Part shown: in pieces, positions 25,038 to 35,333 of the stretch
Layout: each line of letters opens with the position of its first letter
How positions within the stretch are numbered: the stretch's first letter is position 1
From: Mycolicibacterium hodleri
GTDB lineage: Bacteria; Actinomycetota; Actinomycetes; Mycobacteriales; Mycobacteriaceae
Length of the DNA: 64,000 bases
Reading direction: 5' to 3'
Assembly (NCBI RefSeq): GCF_006439015.1
Contig: NZ_RCZG01000001.1
Span: forward strand, 959,557-1,023,556
The notes under the pieces: generated by a model
What the model was told of the DNA's origin: nothing
Database searches by the model: none
The model's input: the letters and a program-made list of their open reading frames with translations, nothing else
Program-made: the position numbers and the translations under genes

Positions 25038-26249
25038 ATGTGGCGCCAACCCAAGGCCGTCTGGGCCGTTGCCTTCGCCTCCGTCGTCGCCTTCATGGGC
25101 ATCGGCCTGGTGGATCCGATCCTGAAGCCGATCGCCGACAGCCTCCACGCCACGCCGTCTCAGGTGTCGCTGCTGTTCACCAGCTACATGGCCGTCATGG
25201 GGGTGGCCATGCTCATCACCGGCGCGGTGTCCAGTCGAATCGGTCCCAAGCGCACCCTGCTGATCGGACTCGTGATCATCATCGCCGGCGCGGGACTGGC
25301 AGGCATGTCCGACTCAGTCATGGGCATCGTCGGATGGCGCGCACTGTGGGGACTGGGCAACGCGTTGTTCATCGCGACCGCGCTGGCCACCATCGTCAAC
25401 TCCGCCCGTGGCTCGGTGGCCCAGGCGATCATCCTCTACGAGGCGGCGCTCGGACTCGGCATCGCCGTCGGCCCGCTGGTCGGTGGTGTGCTCGGCTCGA
25501 TCTCCTGGCGGGGCCCGTTCTTCGGAGTCTCAGCACTGATGGCCATCGCCTTGGTGGTCACCGCCTTCCTGCTACCCGCGACACCGCGCGCCGCCAAGGC
25601 CACGAGCTTGGTGGATCCGTTGCGGGCGCTGAAGCATCGCGGCCTGCTCGGCGTCGGCATCACCGCACTGCTGTACAACTTCGGCTTCTTCACGCTGCTG
25701 GCGTTCACCCCGTTCCCGCTCGACATGAACGCCCACCAGATCGGACTGATCTTCTTCGGCTGGGGCCTGGCGCTGGCCTTCACGTCCGTAGTCGTGGCGC
25801 CGCAGCTACAGCACCGGTTCGGCACCGTGCGGGTGCTCATCCTCAACCTGCTCGCCTTCTCCGCACTCCTCGCAGTCATGGCGATCGGTACCGATCACAA
25901 GACCGTGCTGGCCACGTGCGTCGTGGTGGCGGGCCTGTTCATCGGCGTCAACAACACCCTGATTACCGAGACGGTGATGAAGGCAGCGCCCGTGGAGCGC
26001 GGGGTGGCGTCGGCCGCGTACAGCTTCCTGCGGTTCGGCGGCGGCGCCGTCGCGCCATGGTTGGCCGGAATCCTCGGCGAGACGTTCAACGCCCACCTCC
26101 CGTTCTGGGTCGGCGCGGCGGCCGTCCTGCTCGGTGCCGGCGTCCTCCTCGCGACACGGCCACACCTGACCCACGTCGACGACCCCGAGGACGAGATCGA
26201 CGAGCTGACCGACGAGGCCACCGCGGTCGCCGTCGGCAGCGACAGCTGA
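25038..26249 (+). CDS. MFS transporter (drug/proton antiporter type)
   Basis: 403 residues, 12 membrane segments. Ribosome site gaagaggag nine bases before ATG 25038. The first half has LLFTSYMAVMGVAMLITGAV and R-I-G-P-K-R-T (motif A between helices 2 and 3), and LGIAVGPLVGGVLGSISWRG (motif C, the antiporter signature) in helix 5. The protein ends with an acidic tail (VDDPEDEIDELTDEATAVAV). Placed behind the MarR gene, it is probably its main target and exports a toxic compound; the substrate is unknown. Confidence 0.88.
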   Translation: MWRQPKAVWAVAFASVVAFMGIGLVDPILKPIADSLHATPSQVSLLFTSYMAVMGVAMLITGAVSSRIGPKRTLLIGLVIIIAGAGLAGMSDSVMGIVGWRALWGLGNALFIATALATIVNSARGSVAQAIILYEAALGLGIAVGPLVGGVLGSISWRGPFFGVSALMAIALVVTAFLLPATPRAAKATSLVDPLRALKHRGLLGVGITALLYNFGFFTLLAFTPFPLDMNAHQIGLIFFGWGLALAFTSVVVAPQLQHRFGTVRVLILNLLAFSALLAVMAIGTDHKTVLATCVVVAGLFIGVNNTLITETVMKAAPVERGVASAAYSFLRFGGGAVAPWLAGILGETFNAHLPFWVGAAAVLLGAGVLLATRPHLTHVDDPEDEIDELTDEATAVAVGSDS

Positions 26250-26305
26250 ATCCAACTCGACGACAACCGCATGCGGCTCGGCCGGTTCGGGCAGACTGAT
26301 CCACC

Positions 26306-26968
26306 ATGAGTGTGCTGACCGTGGTCTCGACGACGCTGGTGCCGGTGGCATCTGTTCTATCTACTGCGGCCGTGGCGATTTGGACCAAGCGCATCGATGC
26401 CAGAACCAAACGGGACGACCGGGCCCACGCCCTCGTCCTCGACTACGAGCAACGGGCAGGCGAGGACAAGAAGGCAATCCTCAAGCGCCTCATCTCGGCC
26501 ACGCTGCACCTCAAACGCGGAGCCGAACCCCTCGCGGGGATTGGCACCAGCCTTGAGGACAGGAGGATCGAAGCGATCAGACAGCTGTACGAATTCCGCG
26601 CCCGCCTGGGTCTCGACGACGGCGTCGCCGAGTTGATGATCTACGCCGCAGAACCAGTTCGCGACCTCACTGAATTGATCCTCGACGAATGGGACCGCCA
26701 GTTCAGGGAGCACGGTTATTCGCTGGCACAGCTGGATACGTGCAAGCAGCAGCTGAGTCAAGCAGCCGAGGACGCGCCACCCATCGACAGGCGGGCGATA
26801 ATCGAGGGTCAGCAACGGTGGGCCGACCTCAAGGACGAGGAAACCTCGTGGCTCAAGAGGCTCGGCGACGAATCGACCCTCGACGTCGACGAGCTGATAT
26901 CGCTATGCAACCGCACGCTGAAGGCTGCCCACAAGGACCTCCGCGGGGGCTACGGCATCGAGCGCTGA
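26306..26968 (+). CDS. Hypothetical protein with N-terminal membrane anchor
   Basis: 220 residues. A hydrophobic N-terminus (VVSTTLVPVASVLSTAAVAI) is followed by a charged, all-helical cytoplasmic region (RAGEDKKAILKRLISATLHL; ELILDEWDRQFREHGYSLAQ) with possible coiled coil. Not recognised. It stands alone between the MFS gene (56 bases upstream) and the acyl-CoA dehydrogenase gene (77 bases downstream). The codon use looks like that of its neighbours. May be a single-pass membrane protein; no motif suggests a reaction. Confidence 0.6.
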   Translation: MSVLTVVSTTLVPVASVLSTAAVAIWTKRIDARTKRDDRAHALVLDYEQRAGEDKKAILKRLISATLHLKRGAEPLAGIGTSLEDRRIEAIRQLYEFRARLGLDDGVAELMIYAAEPVRDLTELILDEWDRQFREHGYSLAQLDTCKQQLSQAAEDAPPIDRRAIIEGQQRWADLKDEETSWLKRLGDESTLDVDELISLCNRTLKAAHKDLRGGYGIER

Positions 26969-27045
26969 CGGGCGATTCTCGGAGAATCGCCTGGGTTTGC
27001 CACATCACAGTTTCACGACCGCATTCTGGGGATAACGTGGAAAAC

Positions 27046-28992
27046 ATGACGACCACTGCGGATCACCTTCGTAATACACTCGACGGCCGTTGGCGCGACA
27101 TGAAGAACCGGATGCGAAAGGAACTTTCCTCCGAAGTCTTCAAACCGCATTACACGCCGAACACGGTGATCGCCCGCACCAAGGTCGCCGAGCAGATGCG
27201 GATCATGGCAGCCAATGGTGCTGCCGAGGACGGCTTCAAGAAGGAGCACGGCGGCAACGGCGACGTCGGGGCGGCGGTGACGCAGATCGAGATGCTGGCG
27301 ATGTCCGACCTGTCACTGATGGTGAAGGCCGGGGTGCAGTGGGGCCTGTTCGGCGGTGCGATCGAGAATCTCGGCACTGAACGCCACCACGACGCGTACG
27401 TCAAGAAGCTCATCGACCTGGAACTGCTGGGTTGCTTCGCGATGACCGAGACGGGGCACGGCAGCGACGTGCAAGCGCTGGAGACCACGGGCACCTACGA
27501 TCCGGAGACGCAGGAGTTCGTCATCGACTCCCCCACCCCGTCCTCGCGCAAGGACTACATCGGCGGCGCCGCGAACACGGCAAGGGTCGCAGCGGTATTC
27601 GCCCAATTGATCACCAAGGGAGAGGGCCACGGTGTGCACTGCTTCGTGGTGCCGATCCGTGATGACGACGGCAACGACCTGCCGGGCGTGACGACGTCAG
27701 ACTGCCAGTACAAGGGCGGACTCCCAGGCGTCGACAACGGCCGCATCCAGTTCGACCAGGTGCGGATTCCACGGGACAACCTGCTCAACAAATACGCCGA
27801 CGTCGCCGAGGACGGCACCTACTCGTCACCCATCGAGAATCAGGGTCGCCGTTTCTTCACGATGCTTGGCACGCTGATCCGCGGGCGGGTGACGGTCGGC
27901 GGCAGCGCCGGCGCGGCGGCACGCGTGGCCCTCGACATTGCCACCCGATATGCCTTGGAGCGCAGGCAGTTCGAAGCGCCCGGAGACGAACAGGAGGTGC
28001 TGATCATGGATTACCTCGTGCATCAGCGTCGGCTGTTCCCGCTGATCGCCAAGTCGTATGCCCTGCAGTTCGCCCAGAACGAACTGGTGGCAAAGTGCCA
28101 CGAGCTGCAGACCGCCGACGATCCGGACGCCGAGGAGCAGCGCGAGCTCGAATCCCGAGCCGCCGGCCTGAAGGCCGCCAACACCTGGCACGCCACGAAG
28201 GCCATCCAGGAAGCGCGCGAGGCATGCGGCGGTGCTGGCTACCTCGCCGAGAATCGGCTGATCGCACTGAAGGCCGACACCGACGTTTTCACCACCTTCG
28301 AGGGCGACAACCACGTGCTCACGCAGCTGGTAGCCAAGGAATTGCTGACGGCCTACGCCGACGACGTCAAGAGCATGAGCCCGGCGCAGTGGGTGCGGTT
28401 CGCCGCGAACTTCGCAGGCGAGCGGGTGATCAAGCGGACTGCGGCGCAGACGATCATGCAGACGATCGTCGACTCGCGTGAGGACAACGAGGAGGAGGGC
28501 TCGCTGTTCAACCGCGGCACGCAGGTGAAGATGTTCGAGGATCGCGAGGAGTACATGATCGCCTCCGTCGCGCGTCGGCTTCAGGGCAAGTCCAAGGAGA
28601 TGTCGCCGTTCGACGCGTTCAACGCCGTTCAGGACCACGTGTTGCACGCCGCCAAGGCCCACATCGATCGGATCATCCTCGAGTCGTTCGTTGCGGGCAT
28701 CGAAACCTGTGAGGACGAGACGGCCCGCGAGATCCTCGCCATGGTGTGTGACCTCTACGCACTTTCGGTGATCGAGGACGACAAGTCCTGGTTCATGGAG
28801 CACCGCTTTCTGTCGACCGAGCGCTCCAAGGCCGTCACCCGCGGCATCAACGACCGGTGCCGCAAACTGCGCCCGCACGCGGAACTTCTGGTGGAGGGAT
28901 TCGGGATCCCCGAATCTCTGCGCTACGCGGAGATGCTGCACCCGGAGCACATCCCCGATGCCGACGAGCACAAGGAGCAGAACGCGGAGTAA
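27046..28992 (+). CDS. Acyl-CoA dehydrogenase/oxidase family flavoenzyme (FadE-like)
   Basis: 648 residues from ATG 27046 (GTG 27037 is possible; the frame is open further upstream but only over another gene). FAD and substrate elements: CFAMTETGHGSDVQALETTG (T-E-x-G-H-G-S-D), VRIPRDNLLNKYADV, ALERRQFEAPG, and EACGGAGYLAENRL before the DVFTTFEGDNHVL stretch. The extra C-terminal domain of about 180 residues and the T-F-E-G-D-N motif resemble acyl-CoA oxidase-type members rather than short-chain dehydrogenases. It oxidises acyl-CoA at the alpha-beta bond; chain length unknown. Single gene, followed by a stem-loop. Confidence 0.88.
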   Translation: MTTTADHLRNTLDGRWRDMKNRMRKELSSEVFKPHYTPNTVIARTKVAEQMRIMAANGAAEDGFKKEHGGNGDVGAAVTQIEMLAMSDLSLMVKAGVQWGLFGGAIENLGTERHHDAYVKKLIDLELLGCFAMTETGHGSDVQALETTGTYDPETQEFVIDSPTPSSRKDYIGGAANTARVAAVFAQLITKGEGHGVHCFVVPIRDDDGNDLPGVTTSDCQYKGGLPGVDNGRIQFDQVRIPRDNLLNKYADVAEDGTYSSPIENQGRRFFTMLGTLIRGRVTVGGSAGAAARVALDIATRYALERRQFEAPGDEQEVLIMDYLVHQRRLFPLIAKSYALQFAQNELVAKCHELQTADDPDAEEQRELESRAAGLKAANTWHATKAIQEAREACGGAGYLAENRLIALKADTDVFTTFEGDNHVLTQLVAKELLTAYADDVKSMSPAQWVRFAANFAGERVIKRTAAQTIMQTIVDSREDNEEEGSLFNRGTQVKMFEDREEYMIASVARRLQGKSKEMSPFDAFNAVQDHVLHAAKAHIDRIILESFVAGIETCEDETAREILAMVCDLYALSVIEDDKSWFMEHRFLSTERSKAVTRGINDRCRKLRPHAELLVEGFGIPESLRYAEMLHPEHIPDADEHKEQNAE

Positions 28993-29016
28993 CACCGGAC
29001 CGCAAAGAAGTTCGAC

Positions 29017-29064
29017 ACTGCGGGGAGATCGAGAAAACAGCGGAAACGGAGAGCTCCCCGCAGT
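29017..29064. terminator. 11-bp stem-loop after acyl-CoA dehydrogenase gene
   Basis: ACTGCGGGGAG (29017-29027) and its exact complement CTCCCCGCAGT (29054-29064) enclose 26 bases, between the stop at 28992 and the tRNA-Asn gene. Being symmetric it could end transcripts from either side. Confidence 0.5.
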
Positions 29065-29087
29065 TTCGACGCTTTCGGACGATGTGG

Positions 29088-29160
29088 CTCCCCCGCGTGG
29101 ACTCGAACCACGAACCTGCCGATTAACAGTCGGCTGCTCTGCCAATTGAGCTACAGGGGA
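29088..29160 (-). tRNA. tRNA-Asn (GTT)
   Basis: Full cloverleaf on the minus strand: 5' TCCCCTG, D arm GCTC...GAGC, anticodon loop CTGTTAA (GTT), T arm CGTGG TTCGAGT CCACG, discriminator G, and an encoded CCA at 29085-29087. Confidence 0.96.
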
Positions 29161-29326
29161 ATGCTCGTCGGCCGCAGGGCGTGCCCTTGACCGAGCGTTG
29201 ACTTTAGCGCATGGACTCCTCAACCCGGGTATCGGGCACGTCACGCGGGGTGCCAGCCTCGCTATGCCACTTCACGACCGCACGAGGCAGGATGGACTCA
29301 ATGCACCATCGTTGGGAAGGGCTTCT

Positions 29327-29569
29327 GTGATCCGCGTCGCCGCCGTCATGGCCGTTGGATATGTGTTGGGCGCGAAGGCGGGTAGGCGTCGATACGAGCA
29401 GCTAGCCGGCACGTTCCGGGCGGTCACGGGAAGCCCGGCCACCAAGGCGGTCCTGGATGCCGGCAGGAGGAGAATTGCCGACCGGGTATCACCCGATCCG
29501 ACGATGACGACGCTGACGCCGATCGACACGCAAACCTCGGTGTGGCAGCCAGGGGCTGACAACCGCTAG
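29327..29569 (+). CDS. Small conserved hypothetical protein (Rv2342-like)
   Basis: 80 residues from GTG 29327, with gggaagg seven bases before. Starts VIRVAAVMAVGYVLGAKAGR, a short hydrophobic stretch with the G-x-K-A-G-R-x-R-Y-E motif that many small actinobacterial 'YtxH-like' proteins share; the rest is polar (DAGRRRIADRVSPDPTMTTL). Probably membrane-associated through the N-terminus. The gene sits beside dnaG as in M. tuberculosis (Rv2342, from memory). Its stop overlaps that of the convergent gene by four bases. Confidence 0.65.
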   Translation: MIRVAAVMAVGYVLGAKAGRRRYEQLAGTFRAVTGSPATKAVLDAGRRRIADRVSPDPTMTTLTPIDTQTSVWQPGADNR

Positions 29570-29850
29570 CTGATCGGCTGACGCCAGGTCTGGCCGGGGA
29601 GTATCGGGCCGGTCGAGATTCCCGAACTTCCGTTGGGTCCGTAGACGCCGAACGGGGTACCGACGTTGGTCGGATTACCGTTCGAGTAACCCAGGCAGAT
29701 GCCGTCTTCCTTGTTGCCGTACCACGCCAGACAGGGCGCGGCGTCGACAGCGTGGCCGGGGCCGCTGGACATGGCAATCGCAAGCGGGGCGGCAACGGCG
29801 GCGACCGCCAGCGCTCCAGCGGAGGCGACGCGGCGTACTCGGATGGTCAT
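29566..29850 (-). CDS. Small secreted protein
   Basis: 94 residues from ATG 29850 (gaaggg upstream). Sec signal MTIRVRRVASAGALAVAAVA, continuing into a cleavage region around HAVDA. The mature part of about 60 residues holds two cysteines (APCLAWYGNKEDGICLGYSN), likely a disulfide, then a Gly/Pro/Asn-rich end (GVYGPNGSSGISTGPILPGQ). The type is common in mycobacteria, of unknown function. Lies 54 bases downstream of dnaG on the same strand, and could share its transcript. Confidence 0.7.
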   Translation of the reverse strand: MTIRVRRVASAGALAVAAVAAPLAIAMSSGPGHAVDAAPCLAWYGNKEDGICLGYSNGNPTNVGTPFGVYGPNGSSGISTGPILPGQTWRQPIS

Positions 29851-29904
29851 GATGGACCCTTCCATTGGTCTGACAGCGAACTCACCATAGCGTGGCAGGG
29901 CGCC

Positions 29905-31848
29905 TCACGCAGTAAGGTCGTCGCCGCTCGCCCGCTCAAGCAGGCTGCGACGATACGTCTCCATCGCCACGAGATCGCCGAACAGCGCGTTGTACTCGTC
30001 GTCGTTGTCGACGGGTGACATGCGCTGCAGCTTGGACTTCATCTCGGCGATCTGCCGACCAACCCACACTTCCTGCAGTCTGGCCAGCACTCCGCCGATG
30101 TAGCGAGCCAGGCGCTCGTCGTCGTCGACCCGGAACGCCTCCACCCCGAGCTCGTTGACCAGGTTCGCCGCCTGCGGGGACGCCGCCTGTTCGCGAACGG
30201 CGTCGATCCACTGACCACCCGAACCGCCCGCCGACATACCGCCCGCTGCGGCGATCGCGGTGCGCACCGCGGCATAACCGGGATGGGTGAAGCTCTCGAC
30301 CGTCAACGTGTCGAAGACGGGCCCGGCGATCGCGGGGTACTGCAGCGCCGCCTTGAGCGCCTCACGCTGAGGCCACAGGGTCGGATCGCGCGGGTCGGGA
30401 CGGGCTACGGCGAGGGTTGGACTGGCAGCGGGAGCCGCCCCCCTTCGCGCGTCGCGACGGGACGCACCACCGCCTGCCTTGGCCGTCTCGCGCACTCTGC
30501 CGATCACCTGGGCGACGTCATCCCAGCCCACCCAACCCGCCAGCTGACGGGCGTATTCGTCGCGCAGCGTCGGATCCTTGATCCTGGCCGCCATCGGCAC
30601 GCAGCGGCGCAACGCCGACACCCGACCCTCGGCGCTGTCGAGATCGTGGTCGGCCAGGGCAGTGCGAATCACGAACTCGAACAGCGGGGTTCGCCGCGCG
30701 ACGAGGTCGCGCAGGGCCCCGTCGCCGGACCTCAGCCGTAGGTCACACGGGTCCATGCCCTCGTCGGCGACGGCGACGAAGGACTGTCCCGAGAGATTCT
30801 GCTCACCCTCGAATGCCTTGACCGCCGCGGCGCGACCCGCCGCATCACCGTCGAACACGTAGATGAGTTCACCGCGAAAGAAGTTGTCGTCCATCATGAG
30901 TCGCCGCAGCATCGCGAGGTGTTCCTCGCCGAATGCGGTACCGCAGGACGCGACGGCCGTCGTGACCCCCGCCAAGTGCATCGCCATCACGTCGGTGTAG
31001 CCCTCCACCACGACCGCCTGATGTCCCTTGGCGATGTCACGCTTGGCCAGGTCGAGCCCGAACAGGACGTTCGACTTCTTGTAGAGCACCGTCTCCGGGG
31101 TGTTGACGTACTTGGCGTCCATGTGGTCGTCGTCGAACAGTCGACGCGCGCCGAAGCCGATCACCTCACCGCTGGACACCCGGATGGGCCACAGCAGCCG
31201 CCGGTGAAACCGGTCCATCGGGCCGCGACGCCCCTCACGCGACAGGCCTGCGGCTTCCAGCTCCTTGAACTCGAAACCCTTGCGCAGCAGGTGTTTCGTC
31301 AGGGTGTCCCAGCCCGACGGCGCGAACCCGCAACCGAATGTCGCAGCCGCTTCGGCATCGAAGGTGCGCTCCAGCAGGTACTGCCGTGCGGGCGCGGCCT
31401 CCGCCGACTGCAGCGCCTCGGCGTAGAACGCTTGCGCCGCGGCATTGGCGGCGATCAGCCTGCTGCGACTGCCCTTGTCCCTCTGCACGTTGGTGGCCGA
31501 GGCGCCGGAGTAGGTGACGGTGTAGCCGATTCGGTCGGCGAGCATCTCGACGGACTCGACGAAGCTGACGTGCTCGATCTTCTGTAAGAACGCGTAGACG
31601 TCCCCGCCCTCACCGCATCCGAAGCAATGGAAGTGACCGTGGTTGGGTCGGACGTGGAATGACGGCGACTTCTCGTCGTGGAACGGGCACAGCCCCTTCA
31701 GCGAGTCGGCCCCCGCCCGCCGCAGCTGCACGTAGTCGCCGACGACGTCCTCGATGCGGGTGCTCTCGCGGATGGACGCGATGTCACGGTCGGGAATCCG
31801 CCCGCCTCGGGTCGCATCACTCCTGCCCACTGCTGCCGCCACCGGCAC
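29905..31848 (-). CDS. dnaG: DNA primase DnaG
   Basis: 647 residues, normal size. N-terminal zinc ribbon C-P-F-H...C-F-G-C (residues about 55-82), RNA-polymerase core, Toprim motifs VVVEGYTDVMAMH (catalytic Glu) and YVFDGDAAGRAA (D-x-D), and a C-terminal helical helicase-binding domain (about 480-640). Makes RNA primers for the lagging strand with DnaB. GTG start. The gene at 31886 (dgt) ends 37 bases upstream on the same strand, and dgt-dnaG are probably cotranscribed, as in M. tuberculosis (Rv2344c-Rv2343c). Confidence 0.97.
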   Translation of the reverse strand: MPVAAAVGRSDATRGGRIPDRDIASIRESTRIEDVVGDYVQLRRAGADSLKGLCPFHDEKSPSFHVRPNHGHFHCFGCGEGGDVYAFLQKIEHVSFVESVEMLADRIGYTVTYSGASATNVQRDKGSRSRLIAANAAAQAFYAEALQSAEAAPARQYLLERTFDAEAAATFGCGFAPSGWDTLTKHLLRKGFEFKELEAAGLSREGRRGPMDRFHRRLLWPIRVSSGEVIGFGARRLFDDDHMDAKYVNTPETVLYKKSNVLFGLDLAKRDIAKGHQAVVVEGYTDVMAMHLAGVTTAVASCGTAFGEEHLAMLRRLMMDDNFFRGELIYVFDGDAAGRAAAVKAFEGEQNLSGQSFVAVADEGMDPCDLRLRSGDGALRDLVARRTPLFEFVIRTALADHDLDSAEGRVSALRRCVPMAARIKDPTLRDEYARQLAGWVGWDDVAQVIGRVRETAKAGGGASRRDARRGAAPAASPTLAVARPDPRDPTLWPQREALKAALQYPAIAGPVFDTLTVESFTHPGYAAVRTAIAAAGGMSAGGSGGQWIDAVREQAASPQAANLVNELGVEAFRVDDDERLARYIGGVLARLQEVWVGRQIAEMKSKLQRMSPVDNDDEYNALFGDLVAMETYRRSLLERASGDDLTA

Positions 31849-31885
31849 AGTCTATGCGCGCGCCCCGACTCGGCCGACCCGGTTC

Positions 31886-33154
31886 TCACACGGTTCCGAG
31901 ACGCTCCAACCGTCCCTCGGTGTACGACGCGATCTGATCGAGGATCACTCGCAGTCGGGCACCGTCGTCAGCCGCGGCGTTGAACTCCGGGACGAAGATC
32001 GGGTCGAGCGTGGCGGGCGCCCCGGCCAACAGGAACCGGGCGACGGCATGGATGCGCAGGCGCTGCCGAGCCTGCAGTTCCAGGTGTGGCGGGTCGGACA
32101 TGATGAACTGCAGCGCGAGGATCTTGAGCAATACGACCTCGGCCCGGACGGTCGCGGGCACCGACAAATCGGCCTGATAGCGGACCAGTGGGCCGGGGCC
32201 GGTCTGCTCCCTGGTGGCGGCGATGGCGGCGGACGCGAACCGCCCGACGAATTCACTGGTCAGCGTCTTCAGGGCGACCGACGCCGACAGGGTCCCGTCG
32301 TACTTGCCGACGGCGGTGACGACCGGCAGCGCCGACAACCGCTCCGCCGCCGCGATCAGGTCGTCTGCGGCGAGGCCGCCTCCCATCCCGCTGGCCTCGC
32401 CGAGGCGGCCGAGTTCGTCGACCGCGTGGCTGTCGCCCAGGACGCGCATGTCGATGCGCCCGGAGACCACCCCGTCCTCGACGTCGTGCACCGAGTACGC
32501 CACGTCGTCTGCCCAGTCCATCACCTGAGCCTCCAGGCAAGGCGTTTCTTCGGGTGTGCCCTCGCGCACCCAACTCGCCGCTGCCTCGTCGTCGGCGTAG
32601 AAGCCGAACTTGCCCATACCGTTCGACCGGAACCACGGATACTTGGTCACCGCGTCCAGCGCCGCCCGGGTGAGGTTCAGGCCTGCACTAACACCTTGAT
32701 GGTCAAGGACTTTCGGCTCCATCCGGGTGAGGATTCGGAAGTTTTGGGCATTGCCCTCGAATCCGCCGTACTCGTTTGCCAACTCGTTGAGGGCCCGCTC
32801 GCCGTTGTGGCCGTAGGGCGGATGACCGATGTCGTGCGCCAGGCCCGCAAGATCGACCAGGTCGGGGTCGCACCCCAAGCCCACCGCCATGCCGCGACCG
32901 ATCTGGGCGACCTCCAGGGAGTGCGTCAGCCGCGTCCGTGGTGTCTCGCTCTGCCGCGGCCCGACGACCTGCGTCTTGTCGGCCAGGCGGCGGAAGGCGG
33001 CGCTGTGCAGGACCCGTGCCCGGTCGCGGGCGAAGTCGGTGCGATGTTCGGTGTCGGTGCCCGGCAAGGCAGCACCCTTCGGCGCCTCGACCACCATGCG
33101 TTGCCGGTCGAAGTCTGAGTAATGATCCGCGGATGGATCCTGATAGTGCGCCAC
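31886..33154 (-). CDS. dgt: Deoxyguanosinetriphosphate triphosphohydrolase-like protein
   Basis: 422 residues if started at GTG 33154; ATG 33229 would add 25 residues and would overlap the divergent start codon. HD-domain enzyme: [17 protein letters not shown], then [20 protein letters not shown] (H...HD metal site), and [19 protein letters not shown] later with the fourth metal ligand. Family members split dNTPs to deoxynucleoside and triphosphate and keep the dNTP pool in check. The short start is chosen because the protein then begins [16 protein letters not shown], about the family length (M. tuberculosis about 431). Upstream of dnaG on the same strand. Confidence 0.93.
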   Translation of the reverse strand: MAHYQDPSADHYSDFDRQRMVVEAPKGAALPGTDTEHRTDFARDRARVLHSAAFRRLADKTQVVGPRQSETPRTRLTHSLEVAQIGRGMAVGLGCDPDLVDLAGLAHDIGHPPYGHNGERALNELANEYGGFEGNAQNFRILTRMEPKVLDHQGVSAGLNLTRAALDAVTKYPWFRSNGMGKFGFYADDEAAASWVREGTPEETPCLEAQVMDWADDVAYSVHDVEDGVVSGRIDMRVLGDSHAVDELGRLGEASGMGGGLAADDLIAAAERLSALPVVTAVGKYDGTLSASVALKTLTSEFVGRFASAAIAATREQTGPGPLVRYQADLSVPATVRAEVVLLKILALQFIMSDPPHLELQARQRLRIHAVARFLLAGAPATLDPIFVPEFNAAADDGARLRVILDQIASYTEGRLERLGTV

Positions 33155-33227
33155 CGACGCACAGTCTGCCAGGACGGTCCGGCCGGACTCCGGTGCCCGT
33201 CGGCTCTGGCCCACTACATTGGCGGTC

Positions 33228-35252
33228 ATGCGCTGCAATCTGTGGGCCGCCCGCGTCATCGGCATGCTCCTCGCGATACTGACCGTGGGTGCACTGCTGT
33301 CGCCGAGCCTTCCGATGGCCAACGCCGAACCGCCACTGCGGCTGACCGCAGCCGTCACCGACAACGCCGGAGTACTGGACGCCAGTGGCCTCGCCGAGGT
33401 CACGGGGGCCATCGACGGCCTCTACAACGCGCGCCGAGTGCGACTGTGGGTCGTCTACGTCGACAGTTTCTCGGGCCAGACGGGAACCACCTGGGCGCAA
33501 GAGGCCATGCGGATCAATGACTTCCAGTCCGACCAGGACGCGATCCTGGCGGTCGCCACCCAGGACCGCGACTACGCCCTGCTGGCGGGAACCGCGATCA
33601 TGAGCAACTCCGATCAGGCGAACCTGCGGCGCAACGAGGTGGAACCCGCGTTGCGGCAAGGCGACTGGGCAGGTGCCGCGACCGCCGCCGCCACCGGGTT
33701 GAAGAACGAGAACGCCTCGGGCGGGGGCCTGTCCGGGGTGGGGACCCTGATCTTCCTGGCGATGATCGCCCTGGCAGTCCTGGCGTTGGTGATGTGGGGC
33801 CGTCGCAGGCGTCGCAAGCGCCGCGAGGCCGAGTTCGCCGCCGCGAAGCGGGTGGATCCGGCGGACCCCAACGCCCTGGCGGCGCTGTCCCTCGATGCGC
33901 TCGATGACCTGTCGAAGTCGATCGTCGTCGAGGTGGACAACGCCGTCCGCACCAGCGACAACGAGCTGACCCTGGCCGTCGAGGAGTTCGGCGAGCGGGA
34001 CACCGCCCCGTTCGTCCACGCCGTGACGGGGGCGAAAACGGCACTCACGCAAGCGTTCAACGTCCGTCAGATCCTCGATGACACCGTTCCCGAGACACCC
34101 CAGCAGCGCCGCGATCTCCTCACCCGCGTCGTCGTCGCGGCCGCCCGCGCCGATGACGAACTCGAGGCGCAGCGCGAGGCCTTCGGCAAGCTCCGCGATC
34201 TGGTCATCAACGCGCCGGATCGACTGGACACCCTCACCCAGCAGATGGTCGACCTGACGGCGCGCATCGAACCCGCCGCGCAGACGCTGGCGGCCCTGCA
34301 TACACAGTTCTCCGAGACCGCGTTGGCGTCGATCTCGGGCAACGTCGACACCGCCAAGCAGCGGTTGTCCTTCGCCGACCAGAACATCAGCCAGGGCCGC
34401 GCCCTGGTCGCGAAGCCCGCGGGCAGTCAGGGCGGGCTGGTCGACGCGGTCCGGGCGGCGGAGTCCTCGCTGGGTCAGGCCCGCACCCTCCTCGACGCCG
34501 TCGACAGCGCGTCCACCGACATCAACCGGGCGGTGGCCGCACTTCCCGCCGCGATCGCCGACATCCAGAACGGCATCGACGCCGCCGGCACCCAGCTCGC
34601 GAGTGGAAAGGTCCCGCGTGCAACCGAGTTGGCCACGGCGCGCGATGCGGCCGCCGCAGCCGTCGCGCATGCCCAGAGCGCGGGTACCTCCGATCCTTTG
34701 GGCGCCTTCACGCAGCTGACGCAGGCCGACGCCCAACTCGATCGGCTGCTCGCGGCGATCAGCGACGAACTCGACACAGCCGCACGCTTGAACCGTGCAT
34801 TCGATCAAGCACTGTTCGGCGCGCAGTCGCAGGTGCGGTCGGTGTCGGACTTCATCGACACCCGCAGGGGCAGCGTCGGACCCGAGGCGCGCACCCGGCT
34901 CGCAGAGGCCGTGCGCCAGCTCGAGGCCGCGCAGGCGCTCAAGACGACCAACACCTCGGAGGCCATCCAACACGCGAACGGAGCCGCGATGCTGGCCGCA
35001 CAGGCCCAATCGATGGCAAACGCAGACGTCAACGCTGCACAGCGCCAGTACACCGGACGCTACGGCGGCGGGGGTTTCGGCGGCGGCGGAGGCAATACCG
35101 GCGCGATCCTCGGCGGCATCCTCATCGGCAACCTCCTGTCCGGCGCACTGCGCGGCGGCATCGGCGGAAGCGTCGGTGGGGGTGGCGGCTGGAGTCCCGG
35201 ATCCTTCGGCGGCTCCGGCGGCGACTGGGGCGGCGGCGGCGGAAGGTTCTAA
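33228..35252 (+). CDS. TPM-domain membrane protein with glycine-rich tail
   Basis: 674 residues from ATG 33228. A signal peptide or anchor ([20 protein letters not shown], then ANAEP) leads to an exported TPM domain (about 38-160: [28 protein letters not shown]). A membrane helix ([19 protein letters not shown]) is followed by RRRRRKRRE, then a long cytoplasmic helical region of about 400 residues and a Gly/Ser tail ([10 protein letters not shown]). Counterpart of M. tuberculosis Rv2345 (from memory). TPM domains are linked with envelope biogenesis and, in plants, photosystem repair; the role here is unknown. The start lies 73 bases from the preferred dgt start, divergent. Confidence 0.85.
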   Translation: MRCNLWAARVIGMLLAILTVGALLSPSLPMANAEPPLRLTAAVTDNAGVLDASGLAEVTGAIDGLYNARRVRLWVVYVDSFSGQTGTTWAQEAMRINDFQSDQDAILAVATQDRDYALLAGTAIMSNSDQANLRRNEVEPALRQGDWAGAATAAATGLKNENASGGGLSGVGTLIFLAMIALAVLALVMWGRRRRRKRREAEFAAAKRVDPADPNALAALSLDALDDLSKSIVVEVDNAVRTSDNELTLAVEEFGERDTAPFVHAVTGAKTALTQAFNVRQILDDTVPETPQQRRDLLTRVVVAAARADDELEAQREAFGKLRDLVINAPDRLDTLTQQMVDLTARIEPAAQTLAALHTQFSETALASISGNVDTAKQRLSFADQNISQGRALVAKPAGSQGGLVDAVRAAESSLGQARTLLDAVDSASTDINRAVAALPAAIADIQNGIDAAGTQLASGKVPRATELATARDAAAAAVAHAQSAGTSDPLGAFTQLTQADAQLDRLLAAISDELDTAARLNRAFDQALFGAQSQVRSVSDFIDTRRGSVGPEARTRLAEAVRQLEAAQALKTTNTSEAIQHANGAAMLAAQAQSMANADVNAAQRQYTGRYGGGGFGGGGGNTGAILGGILIGNLLSGALRGGIGGSVGGGGGWSPGSFGGSGGDWGGGGGRF

Positions 35253-35333
35253 CCCGCCCCGCCCTACCCCGCGAAAACCACGTTGTGCACGCGGCTACTC
35301 GCAATTTCTCTGCAGAACGCCGGTTTCGACGAG

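Noticed and set aside
26689..27045. Apparent N-terminal extension of the acyl-CoA dehydrogenase
   Set aside because: It overlaps the hypothetical gene at 26306-26968 in another frame; the family N-terminus starts at ATG 27046.
32703..35009. Long open frame on the minus strand (768 codons)
   Set aside because: It is antisense to the TPM gene and overlaps dgt; it lacks any domain and arises from GC-rich third positions of the real genes.
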